From positions 62,001 to 126,000 of the forward strand of contig JBBQJW010000009.1 of the NCBI GenBank assembly GCA_038326325.1: a stretch of DNA of 64,000 bases. The letters are read 5' to 3'. Origin of the DNA: UBA10324 sp038326325. Its GTDB lineage: Bacteria > Bacteroidota > Bacteroidia > Chitinophagales > UBA10324. Shown here piece after piece: positions 1 through 8,592 of the stretch. The notes beneath the pieces are model-generated. The model made no database searches and was not told the origin of the DNA. It was given only the letters and a program-made list of their open reading frames with translations. How positions within the stretch are numbered: the stretch's first letter is position 1; each line of letters starts with the position of its first letter. The position numbers and the translations under genes are program-made.

Positions 1-36
1 TCCTTATTTCGATGTTAGTTCTAAAGAGAATAAATC

Positions 37-2433
37 TCAACGAATAAGTGTAAAATTTCCCTTGAAAAAATACTCTTTTCCATTATCTGTAGCAACCGCC
101 GAATAAACATAAACGCCCATTGAGCAATCAAGGTCATTGAATTTTCCATTCCAACCGTCGTGAAACAAGTCTGTCTCGTAAACTAACTGACCCCATCTGT
201 TATAAATGCGCAACCATACTTTATTAAATCCGAAATTGAAATAGTCAAACAAATCGTTTAATCCATCTTCATTTGGAGAAAAGGCATTTGGAAAATAAAG
301 TGAAGGACCTGTTCCTTCTGTAACGGTAATGATTAATGTGTCATAAGCAATGCATCCCGAACCGTTATCAGTTGTAACTATATATGTTGTTGTTTCATTC
401 GGAAAAGCAATTGGTTGAAGAATAGTTGAGTCGCTCAAACTACTACCGGGTTGCCATAAAAATGTTGAACCATTTGATATTGCATTTATTAAAACTGAAT
501 TTCCATTTATAATGGATAAATCCGGACCGGCATCTATTGTTGGAGGAGGTAAAATATTTACTGTAACAGTCGCAGTATCACTGGAACAACCCGGAAGAGA
601 AACAATAACAGTGTAATTCGATGATTGCATTGGGGTTGCTATCGGATCCGGAATATTAAACGCTGATAAAGCAGGATCGTTAAACCATGTATATATCGTT
701 CCACCCGAAGCTTGAAGCTGAACCGATTGCCCTGCACAAATTGCAGTGTCGGGGATTGCAATAGCTGTTACACCACTTAAAACATTCACAACAATTGTAT
801 CTTCATCATGACAGCCCGGCCCATCATCAATCGAAACAATGTATGTTGTAGTTACAGGAGGTTGAGCAATGGGAGAGGAGCAATTACTACAGCTTAATCC
901 GGTCGTAGGTGTCCAAACATAATTCAATCCATTCTGACATAAATTAGTTAATTGAATGCTATTGCCTGTACAAACAGTTGTATCATTTCCATAATCAACA
1001 AAAAAACTATCAGTAAGATCTACAGTTTTAGTGTAAACAAAATTTATACAACCTGCCGTAACAGCGAGCGAAACATTATAAGTTCCTATAGTACTGAAGC
1101 TGTGTGTCGGTTGAAATAAATTTGAAGTGTTATTTACACCACTACCTGGATCTCCGAAATCCCAGGTTACTGTAATAGGGAAAGGAATGATTGTATCAAG
1201 TATTGTTGTTGTATAGGTTCCGCCACAACCATCATAAGTAAGTTTGAATTGTGTCGGAGTATTAAAAATTTCAACAAAATTCGGAAGGCCAAATACACTT
1301 GTATGATTTCCAGATCCGATTAATAAATTATCGGAGATATAATTACAGGCAGTGCCTAAACCATTCGGATTAGATATTTCATCTAATGTAACACTATTAT
1401 ATTTTGCCAAATATATTTTACCGTTTGGTGCAAGTTGAAGTGAACCAAAATAAACTCCAACTACTGTATTTATAATTGTTTTTGAAGCAATAATTGCAGC
1501 CGAACTTCCGGCATTTAAATCGTACTGAAATACGGAACTGCCCAACATTCCACCATCGCTTGATGAAATGTATAATTTTGAATTATCTGGCGAGAATGAT
1601 ACACCATATAAACCTGCGTTTGCCTGATATGGAGGCCATGAATTATCAGAAATTTTATTACTGATAACACCGGTGTTATTGTCAAAATCAAAAATTTCAA
1701 CCAAAGAGGAATCAGTAAAATAAGTAAGAGCCATTTTTTTTCCATTGGGAGAAATTTTCATATAACCAATTGCCTTAAATCCATCAAGACTTAATAAACT
1801 TGAAGTTGTATATCCAATTGAAGAAATAACAGGGGTAGCTGATATGCCTGAAGCGGTAATCAAATAAGAATAAAATTGATTCGAGTTCCATTTTTGAACA
1901 ACAACCCAGTAATCAACCCCATTACAATGCAATGTTGCAGTTAATTTTTCACAAACTGGAGAAAGTATTAGCTGGTTTTTTAAAACCACATCACCCAATC
2001 CACCATTCAAAGTCATATCAACAACATTTACATTAAAACTTCCCTGACTAAATAGTGGCTGCATTCCCCCCCATGCACCTGTTGTAAAAACATAAAACTG
2101 GGTTGTGCTTCCGGGTTTTGGAACTACAAGTGCTGATTGAGTACTTGAATTATGCCCACCCAAACCAAAGCCATTTGGCATTACAACATTATTTTTGTCC
2201 CAGATACTATCACCATCAGTATAAAAAAGTAATTGACCTGTTTTAGGATCTGAGTAACCACTGCAACCTTCTTGGGTAACTAATTCTCCTGTAGTGACAG
2301 CTGTTGTTCCCCCATTAAAATTTACTCCGGCTTTATTTCCAAACAACCAATTATTAGCTTGCTTTTGCCCCATTGAAACAGCGGGAGAAAGCAGAATAAT
2401 AAAAATCAGAAAAAATAATCGTTTGTAAATCAT
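37..2433 (-). CDS. T9SS type B (CHU_C) secreted protein with PKD module
   Basis: A large exported protein of 798 residues. It begins with a signal peptide (residues 1-22, cleavage near SMGQ). Residues about 25-395 look like a beta-propeller of the kind that begins NWLFGNKAGVNF in Bacteroidota surface proteins. A PKD-like module follows (VTWDFGDPG, then THSFSTIGTYNVSL), then two or three Ig-like/PKD repeats with paired cysteines. The last 86 residues (YFPNAFSPNEDGLNDLF, then WNRWGQ-like IYNRWGQLVYET) are the gliding-motility-associated CHU_C domain used as a type B T9SS sorting signal. The protein should therefore cross the outer membrane through the type IX system and be surface-attached or released. 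Its ligand cannot be told from sequence. It stands alone on the minus strand, 5' to the SRP RNA gene on the other strand. Confidence 0.85.
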   Translation of the reverse strand: MIYKRLFFLIFIILLSPAVSMGQKQANNWLFGNKAGVNFNGGTTAVTTGELVTQEGCSGYSDPKTGQLLFYTDGDSIWDKNNVVMPNGFGLGGHNSSTQSALVVPKPGSTTQFYVFTTGAWGGMQPLFSQGSFNVNVVDMTLNGGLGDVVLKNQLILSPVCEKLTATLHCNGVDYWVVVQKWNSNQFYSYLITASGISATPVISSIGYTTSSLLSLDGFKAIGYMKISPNGKKMALTYFTDSSLVEIFDFDNNTGVISNKISDNSWPPYQANAGLYGVSFSPDNSKLYISSSDGGMLGSSVFQYDLNAGSSAAIIASKTIINTVVGVYFGSLQLAPNGKIYLAKYNSVTLDEISNPNGLGTACNYISDNLLIGSGNHTSVFGLPNFVEIFNTPTQFKLTYDGCGGTYTTTILDTIIPFPITVTWDFGDPGSGVNNTSNLFQPTHSFSTIGTYNVSLAVTAGCINFVYTKTVDLTDSFFVDYGNDTTVCTGNSIQLTNLCQNGLNYVWTPTTGLSCSNCSSPIAQPPVTTTYIVSIDDGPGCHDEDTIVVNVLSGVTAIAIPDTAICAGQSVQLQASGGTIYTWFNDPALSAFNIPDPIATPMQSSNYTVIVSLPGCSSDTATVTVNILPPPTIDAGPDLSIINGNSVLINAISNGSTFLWQPGSSLSDSTILQPIAFPNETTTYIVTTDNGSGCIAYDTLIITVTEGTGPSLYFPNAFSPNEDGLNDLFDYFNFGFNKVWLRIYNRWGQLVYETDLFHDGWNGKFNDLDCSMGVYVYSAVATDNGKEYFFKGNFTLIR

Positions 2434-2625
2434 TCTATCAAGCCATAAAACTATAAACTTAACCCATAAAATGGTGATATAGTTTTCATTTCCTGAAAAA
2501 TTATTTCAACAACATCTTATTCATTCATATTTATTCAGATCATTTAAAGGGTTGAAATTCAGCATCAATTTTCTTCAAACAATATTTTTTTGAGATGTTA
2601 AAAACTATTTTTCTGAAACTCTTTG

Positions 2626-2654
2626 TTGCCTAATGGCTTTTGAGTTTACATTTG
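2626..2654 (+). promoter_or_regulatory. Bacteroidota-type promoter of the SRP RNA
   Basis: TTG at 2626-2628 and TACATTTG at 2647-2654 match the -33 TTG and -7 TAnnTTTG elements used by the Bacteroidota primary sigma factor, with 18-19 bases between them. The first base of the SRP RNA stem lies five bases downstream. Confidence 0.65.
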
Positions 2655-2658
2655 CCGC

Positions 2659-2757
2659 GGGCAAGTCTTATACGACCAGCTCCTGTGAACTCCCCCAGGG
2701 TCGGAAGGCAGCAAGGGTAAGCGGTCGAGCGGTGCGATATAAGTAACTTGCCCATTT
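2659..2757 (+). ncRNA. ffs: Signal recognition particle RNA, small bacterial type (4.5S)
   Basis: This is the RNA of the signal recognition particle, which binds Ffh and targets nascent membrane and secreted proteins. The apical domain is recognisable: GCTCCTGTGAAC, then CAGGGTCGGAAGGCAGCAAGGG around 2680-2718 carries the conserved GGAA-type tetraloop and the asymmetric internal loop that binds the Ffh M domain. The ends close as a perfect stem, GGGCAAGT at 2659-2666 with ACTTGCCC at 2746-2753. The length of about 100 nt, without an Alu domain, is usual for Gram-negatives. A consensus promoter lies just upstream. The transaldolase start follows 18 bases after the RNA, so read-through may feed that gene. 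Confidence 0.93.
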
Positions 2758-2774
2758 TTAAGAATAAATCCTTC

Positions 2775-3431
2775 ATGAAATTTTTCATAGACACTGCCAA
2801 TATTGCTCAGATTAAGGAAGCCAAAGACCTTGGCATTCTTGATGGTGTTACTACCAACCCATCGCTGATGGCGAAAGAAGGTATTAAAGGGCAGGATAAT
2901 ATTCTTGACCACTATGTTAAAATCTGTGAGTTGGTTAAGGGTGATGTGAGTGCCGAAGTTATATCAACAGATTATAAAGGAATTATTGCCGAAGGAAAAA
3001 AACTTGCTTCACTTCATCCGAATATTGTGGTGAAAGTGCCAATGATTAAAGATGGTGTGAAGGCAATAAAATATTTATCGGAGCAGGGAATTAAAACAAA
3101 CTGCACTTTGGTTTTCTCGGCCGGGCAGGCAATACTTGCAGGTAAAGCAGGAGCAACTTATGTGTCTCCTTTTATTGGACGAATTGATGATGGTAGCTGG
3201 GATGGCATTCAACTGATTGCACAAATTGTTTCGATATATAACATACATGGCTGTCAGACTCAGGTACTTGCGGCTTCTATCCGCAGTGCATTGCACATTG
3301 TTCGGTGTGCTGAAGTGGGGGCGCATGTGGTTACAAGTCCGTTGGAGTCAATTCTTGGATTGTTGAAACACCCGCTTACCGATATTGGATTAGAAAAATT
3401 CTTAGCAGACTTTAATAAATCGCAGGCTTAA
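2775..3431 (+). CDS. tal: Transaldolase, TalC/fructose-6-phosphate aldolase subfamily
   Basis: A 218-residue short transaldolase of the pentose phosphate pathway, which moves a dihydroxyacetone unit between sugar phosphates in the cytoplasm. The start MKFFIDTANIAQIKEA is typical of the family. The Schiff-base lysine lies in VVKVPMIKDGVKAI, and the sugar-binding loop NCTLVFSAGQA follows. The SPFIGRIDD motif has Phe where true fructose-6-phosphate aldolases carry Tyr, which favours transaldolase activity. The reading frame is open further upstream, but only from a TTG inside the SRP RNA 3' stem, so the ATG at 2775 is taken as the start. Two terminator hairpins follow. Confidence 0.9.
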   Translation: MKFFIDTANIAQIKEAKDLGILDGVTTNPSLMAKEGIKGQDNILDHYVKICELVKGDVSAEVISTDYKGIIAEGKKLASLHPNIVVKVPMIKDGVKAIKYLSEQGIKTNCTLVFSAGQAILAGKAGATYVSPFIGRIDDGSWDGIQLIAQIVSIYNIHGCQTQVLAASIRSALHIVRCAEVGAHVVTSPLESILGLLKHPLTDIGLEKFLADFNKSQA

Positions 3432-3479
3432 CATGAAATAATAAAAGCAGAGACTTTGTAGCCATAGTTAAAGCTTTTT

Positions 3480-3517
3480 CTGTCCCGGTTCCGAAAGGAG
3501 TCGGGACAGTTTTTTTT
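3480..3517 (+). terminator. Rho-independent terminator after transaldolase
   Basis: The stem CTGTCCCG (3480-3487) pairs with CGGGACAG (3502-3509) and is followed by a run of eight T. It ends the SRP RNA/transaldolase transcript. Confidence 0.85.
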
Positions 3518-3545
3518 GGGGGATGTCTGCTGTTTTATAAAAATT

Positions 3546-3579
3546 AAAAACCCCGTCACTTTTTTGTAACGGGGTTTTT
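3546..3579. terminator. Bidirectional terminator between convergent genes
   Basis: The perfect stem AAAAACCCCGT (3546-3556) / ACGGGGTTTTT (3569-3579) has an A run on one side and a T run on the other. It can terminate transcripts from both the transaldolase and the minus-strand LRR gene. Confidence 0.85.
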
Positions 3580-3610
3580 AGTTGGGTGTAACAGTTTTAA
3601 GAATTGTGAA

Positions 3611-3645
3611 ATTTCATTTTTCACTTTTCACTTTTCGTTTTTCAC
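3611..3645. repeat. Heptanucleotide tandem repeat, TTTTCAC type
   Basis: Five contiguous 7-base units: ATTTCAT, TTTTCAC, TTTTCAC, TTTTCGT, TTTTCAC. The last one runs into the stop codon of the minus-strand LRR gene. Related units occur at 12596, 22250 and 55519. Confidence 0.7.
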
Positions 3646-6389
3646 TGAACTACAAACTTCACTACCTCGCCTGTTTTACTATTTCTGATAATGAATAGAC
3701 CGGTTGTGGTTTCGGGAAGATTGATGTTGTAGCCGTTTGCTGATTTGCTGAACGATGTAGTTATTTTTCTGCCGACAATATCTGTTACAGTTAAATCATT
3801 TGCGTTTTCAACTCCGGTTATTTCGCAGGTGGTGCAGGGGTTGGGTGTAACAGTCATATTCCATCCATCAAGTGACAATTCAATTGTTCCAGTGACGATA
3901 TTAAAACAAGCGGAAGTATCAATGCAATTTCCTTCTGAAATTATTGCTGCATAGTTTCCATCCATATTTGGAACAAAAACATTTCCGGTTTCTCCTGAAA
4001 TAATTTGTTGAGTGTTACAGTCGAACCATTGTATAGTTCCATTGCTTAATGCAGTAAGCGTATTGCCTGATTGCTGAACCGTTAAATTGATATTGGTCAG
4101 GCTTAGATTTATAACAGAGTCGCATCCATTTATTGCATTGAGAGTAAAAGAATAATTACCCGGGTTTGAAAGAATGGTTCCATTGAAATTATAAGATTCG
4201 TCAGTACAAATTGTATGAGAAATATTTGTTGGGGGAATCAAATTACAAATAAGATTTGTAACTGTATTTGTAAGCACAGGTGTATTGAAATCGAAATAAA
4301 TACTTGCGCTGTTTGAAATTGTAGTTCCTAACGGAAGATTCACAAGTGGTTTTATTCTATAACTAACATATCCTTTGCTTCCTTCTGAATCGGAAGAGCT
4401 ATCAGGTAAATTAATATTTACATAATTGAAATGCACAATATTGCCAAATAACTGAACCATTGGTTCATGAGAATATGTAAGCAATTGAAAAGTGGAAGCA
4501 TCTAAATAGGTATCAAGTGTGTCAAACACTCGAATATGATGGGCAGACGCTGTTCCGGTATTTTGGAAATGAATAGTGTAAGTGAGCCAATCGTTAAACG
4601 GATAAGCTAAACTTCCAACCGGGCTCACTTCTTTTTCGTTCGGATCATAAGAACTTAAAACTTCAAAACAATGTGAAACAGAATTATTTGAAATATTGTT
4701 ATCACCTGTTGTTGGTGTAACAGTTATATCAAAACAAATTTGATTTCCGATTTGTGCGAGTGAATCTATCCATACTTTAAAAGCAAAACCGGAATCCGGA
4801 TTTATTAGTGAAAAATCTGGAACTGAATAAATTAAAGTATCTCCGGTTACAATTGGTGTTAATGCTCCCGGCATTGTTGAATAATAATCTGCCGGACCGT
4901 TGATTACAACTTTCAATTCACCGCTTATTCCTGAATTACAATTTACATTATAAACGCTGTGAATAAAATCGCCTGCTGTGATTTTTACCGGTGTTTTAAA
5001 ATTTGGAAAAAAATCACCCGCTTTTTCAACATTCAAAACGGCTAAATCAAATCCGGGTTTGCATTGCAAAGCAAAATTGATATTGTACAATAACGAATCA
5101 AGAGCCGTAACATTCACGATTGTATCCCCTGTCATCGGACACGATACTAAAAAAGGAAGATCAGTTGTATCTAACTCAACCGTAAAAGTATCGAGGTCAG
5201 TATCAAAACTATAATCACTTCCGAAATATCCCTGCTGAACTAAATTTCCATCTTGATAAAGCTTCACTTTAATTTCATTGATATTTGTTTCGTACATCTG
5301 CTGAATACAATTTGTATTCGCATCAAAATAAGCTTTACCATTAATATTCCATGATAGCGGGCATCCATTTAAATTAAACAAACTGCATATTGGAGTGTTA
5401 TCAATAGCAGGAATACTACCAGTATGTTGAATGGCATTGGGTAAACAGGTTATGCCTGTATTTGAAAAACTAAAATTGTTAGTTGGGGGGCCTAAAAATT
5501 TATGAAAAGGAGGAATGCACATTAAATTAGGATTGTTATTTACCAAAAACACATAAAGCGAATCGGGCAGATCAGGAAGACTTGAAAGAGAATTATAACT
5601 ACAATTCAGTGAAAAGAAAGTATCAGGAAAAGCAGGTAAAAAGGTCAACTGATTTGTTCCGCAATCTAATATTCTTAAAGATGCTGGCAGCGAAGGAAGA
5701 ACTGCTATCTGATTATGATCACACCAAAGCCGTTGCAAAGTATTTGGCAATGAAGGCAGTGAGGTTAAATTATTTGATGAAACAGCTAACAACCACAGAG
5801 AATCGGGCAATGGAGGCAAAACTGAAAATTGATTATGAGACCCGATAAAATCTTTTAATCCGGCAGGTAGTGGAGGAAGCGATGTAACATTATTATAAGA
5901 AAAAATAATGGTATCTAAATTTGCGGGAAAGTTAGGGAACCCGGTTATTTGAGCATTCTGACAATCTATAAAATAGATTGAATCAGGTAAATTGGTAAAT
6001 GTAGTTAGGTCACTAAAACCACAACTTAATCTTTTAAGATGAGGCGGAAGGAATCCCATTACAGAATAGCTACCGTGGATTGATAAATTTACCAATAAAT
6101 TGGGAAAAGGAGGACAGGATGTAAGTGTCCCCGCACAAAATAAAGTGTCAAGTGAATCAAAAAACTGTACACCCCATATATTATGAATATTAGTGTAAGT
6201 AATATTAAGGTAATGAACCGAGTTTACTAAACTGCAAGTGGTGTCCAAATCATTTCCGTTCATACACGATGCAAAACCATTATTATTTAACCAGTTTCTA
6301 AAATAATTATCAGGAATAGTAACATATTGCGCTTTGCAAAATGATAGAGAGAAAACCAAAACTGTTACACTTAAAATTATCCTTTTCAT
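3642..6389 (-). CDS. Leucine-rich-repeat T9SS cell-surface protein
   Basis: A 915-residue secreted protein. The signal peptide covers residues 1-20 (ending CKAQ). About residues 90-310 hold a run of short leucine-rich repeats of roughly 21 residues built on the pattern LPxLPxSLxxLxCxxNxL. A linker and Ig-like modules come next. Then comes a DUF7619-type domain (SSYDPNEKEVSP, WLTYTIHFQNTGTA, SASIYFDFNTPV), common in T9SS cargo. The C-terminal 75 residues (MTVTPNPCTTCEITG to VVKFVVQ) are a type A T9SS sorting domain. This tail is almost the same as that of the next gene upstream, 11 bases away, so the two are probably co-transcribed. LRRs suggest binding to protein or polysaccharide, but no ligand can be named. 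Confidence 0.87.
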   Translation of the reverse strand: MKRIILSVTVLVFSLSFCKAQYVTIPDNYFRNWLNNNGFASCMNGNDLDTTCSLVNSVHYLNITYTNIHNIWGVQFFDSLDTLFCAGTLTSCPPFPNLLVNLSIHGSYSVMGFLPPHLKRLSCGFSDLTTFTNLPDSIYFIDCQNAQITGFPNFPANLDTIIFSYNNVTSLPPLPAGLKDFIGSHNQFSVLPPLPDSLWLLAVSSNNLTSLPSLPNTLQRLWCDHNQIAVLPSLPASLRILDCGTNQLTFLPAFPDTFFSLNCSYNSLSSLPDLPDSLYVFLVNNNPNLMCIPPFHKFLGPPTNNFSFSNTGITCLPNAIQHTGSIPAIDNTPICSLFNLNGCPLSWNINGKAYFDANTNCIQQMYETNINEIKVKLYQDGNLVQQGYFGSDYSFDTDLDTFTVELDTTDLPFLVSCPMTGDTIVNVTALDSLLYNINFALQCKPGFDLAVLNVEKAGDFFPNFKTPVKITAGDFIHSVYNVNCNSGISGELKVVINGPADYYSTMPGALTPIVTGDTLIYSVPDFSLINPDSGFAFKVWIDSLAQIGNQICFDITVTPTTGDNNISNNSVSHCFEVLSSYDPNEKEVSPVGSLAYPFNDWLTYTIHFQNTGTASAHHIRVFDTLDTYLDASTFQLLTYSHEPMVQLFGNIVHFNYVNINLPDSSSDSEGSKGYVSYRIKPLVNLPLGTTISNSASIYFDFNTPVLTNTVTNLICNLIPPTNISHTICTDESYNFNGTILSNPGNYSFTLNAINGCDSVINLSLTNINLTVQQSGNTLTALSNGTIQWFDCNTQQIISGETGNVFVPNMDGNYAAIISEGNCIDTSACFNIVTGTIELSLDGWNMTVTPNPCTTCEITGVENANDLTVTDIVGRKITTSFSKSANGYNINLPETTTGLFIIRNSKTGEVVKFVVQ

Positions 6390-6399
6390 TTTTTGATTT

Positions 6400-8562
6400 T
6401 TATTGTTTCACAAACTTCACCACCTCACCTGTTCTCATATTTCTGATAATAAAAATTCCTGTTGCAGTTTCTGCGAGAAGAATGTTATAGCCATTTGCTG
6501 ATTTGGAGAATGAGGCGGTTAATTTTCTGCCGATAATATCTGTAACAGTTAAATCATTCGGGTTTTCAACTCCGGTTATTTCGCAGGTGGAGCAGGGGTT
6601 GGGTATAATGTTTAAGTTATTTTGCTGTGGTGTTACAGTTGCAATGCCGTTGGGCAGTTGTGTAACAACATTAATTGTAATGACCAATCTTTCTGCTTCT
6701 GTTTTAGAAATGAAAGTGCTCGAATCGCAATAAGTAGTTGTGCAACCTGCTCCATCTGTTACACTTAAACAAATGGCATAGAATGCTGCGGCTGAGTAAG
6801 TATGCGATGGTGTTGCGCCTGTTGATGTATTGCCATCTCCCCAACTCCATAAATAAGTGTAGGGTGGTGTGCCGTTAACTGTGTCTATAGCAAACCAATG
6901 ATGCAGTTGTGTAGTGTCGGGATCAGGATATAAAGAAAAGCCAACAGTAAGTGTATTGATAGTAAGATTAATTGTTATTACACTATCGCACCCTGCTGCA
7001 TTTGGTATGGTATCATTATATGTTCCTGAAGAATTCCATGTATAGTTGCCACTTGGTGAGGTATAGTTAGAACATTGTGTAACACTTATCGAAGAATTAG
7101 TTGGGCTGCAACCTGAACCGGCACCTATCTGTAATATGAATATATCAAAGCCACCAGATGAATTAAAATTATTAACTCCGGCATCAGGATTTAAATCTGC
7201 TGTGGTGCTGAATCTTCCGAATGCATAAATTTCTCCAGACGGCCTCCAAGATAAAGTAGCACCGATGTCATAACCAGACCCACCAACCTGCTTTACCCAT
7301 TGAAAATTTCCATTAGGGTCTAATTTCTCAATGAATATATCTGTATTACCTAAGGAAGTAATATTGACAATTCCTGGTCCTAAATCCATATCCACTCCAA
7401 CTGTATCTGCAGTAGTTCCTATTAAATAAAAGTTTCCTGCAGCATCTGTCATACTGCCCCTGCTGCTTTCGTCAGCATATCCACCTCCTTTTTTTGCCCA
7501 TACCAAATTTCCGTTCGGATCTAATTTTTGAATGAAAAAATCATAAGCACCACTGGAATATAAGTTATATACTAAAGGACCAGGGTCAAAATCAATAGAA
7601 TCAATAAAACCACCATTGGAATAAATATTTCCGTTTGGATCAACCAACATCGAGCGGAAATAATCATTCTGGGTAATTTTAATAGCTTTTATCCAAGTGA
7701 AATTTCCATCATTGTCTAATTTTTCTATAAATCTGAATCTACCAGGCACCAACAAATTATATATACCAGGTCCCGGATCCGCATCTATGGAATCAAATGC
7801 GACCCCTTGAATTATTATATTATCTAAATAGTCGAGATTAATCATTTCGCTGACACAATCAATATTTCCTCCCATATCCTTCGCCCAAATAAAATTTCCG
7901 TTGGAATCAAGTTTTAAAATAAAAATATCAGAAGTGGAAACTCCTGCAGTTAAATTAAAAACTGCAGCGCTGGGATCGAAATCAACAACTCCGCTAAAAT
8001 ACCCTGTTGTAAGAATATCATTATTAGAATCAATAGTAATTCCAGAGGGCTCAGTTCCGGTTCCACCATAGTCAGATTTAGCCCAAATGAAGTTTCCATT
8101 TGGATCCATTTTAATAACAACACCATTATCACTTGCAGCCCCACTATACAATGTGGTCGTACCTGCTCCCCAATCAAAATCAAGTCCTGACACGGCATAA
8201 AATCTTCCTGTAATTAAAATATTTCCATTTGGATCAATGGTTAGCCCCTGTAATTGTTGTGCGTATCCGAAGGAGATCCAAAAAATTTTGAACGACCATA
8301 GGAAATTTCCATTCGAGTCCAATTTAAGAATATACATTGAAGTAGTTCCCCCCGTCATATTATGAATGCCCGGTCCAGGGTCAAAATCTACAGTTCCTGA
8401 AAAATACCCAAAGGAAATAATATTTCCATTTACATCTATAGATGATCCAAGCGGATAATCATCACCTGTATTTCCTATTTTTTTCGCCCATTGAAATGTC
8501 TGCCCAAACATCAAAGTCTGAAACGCAAACATTAACACTGTTACACTTAAAAGTTTTTTCAT
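6400..8562 (-). CDS. SBBP-like repeat/PKD T9SS secreted protein
   Basis: A 720-residue exported protein. The signal peptide ends at about residue 20 (LMFGQ). Residues 22-480 contain about ten repeats with the signature NGNFxWAKxxGG, then GxxDFDPGPG, a beta-propeller-forming SBBP-like repeat of Bacteroidota surface proteins. A single PKD domain follows (YLWSWGDGNTSTGATPSHTY). The type A T9SS tail begins NIIPNPCSTCEITGVENPND. That tail matches the tail of the downstream LRR protein at most positions, which suggests recent duplication or gene conversion. The gene sits between the LRR gene and an unknown secreted protein on the same strand. Confidence 0.86.
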   Translation of the reverse strand: MKKLLSVTVLMFAFQTLMFGQTFQWAKKIGNTGDDYPLGSSIDVNGNIISFGYFSGTVDFDPGPGIHNMTGGTTSMYILKLDSNGNFLWSFKIFWISFGYAQQLQGLTIDPNGNILITGRFYAVSGLDFDWGAGTTTLYSGAASDNGVVIKMDPNGNFIWAKSDYGGTGTEPSGITIDSNNDILTTGYFSGVVDFDPSAAVFNLTAGVSTSDIFILKLDSNGNFIWAKDMGGNIDCVSEMINLDYLDNIIIQGVAFDSIDADPGPGIYNLLVPGRFRFIEKLDNDGNFTWIKAIKITQNDYFRSMLVDPNGNIYSNGGFIDSIDFDPGPLVYNLYSSGAYDFFIQKLDPNGNLVWAKKGGGYADESSRGSMTDAAGNFYLIGTTADTVGVDMDLGPGIVNITSLGNTDIFIEKLDPNGNFQWVKQVGGSGYDIGATLSWRPSGEIYAFGRFSTTADLNPDAGVNNFNSSGGFDIFILQIGAGSGCSPTNSSISVTQCSNYTSPSGNYTWNSSGTYNDTIPNAAGCDSVITINLTINTLTVGFSLYPDPDTTQLHHWFAIDTVNGTPPYTYLWSWGDGNTSTGATPSHTYSAAAFYAICLSVTDGAGCTTTYCDSSTFISKTEAERLVITINVVTQLPNGIATVTPQQNNLNIIPNPCSTCEITGVENPNDLTVTDIIGRKLTASFSKSANGYNILLAETATGIFIIRNMRTGEVVKFVKQ

Positions 8563-8592
8563 TGGTTTTATTTTTATTGTGTTGAGTTTTTT

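Noticed and set aside
2748..2774. Upstream extension of the transaldolase from a TTG
   Set aside because: The TTG lies in the closing stem of the SRP RNA; the family N-terminus starts at the ATG at 2775.
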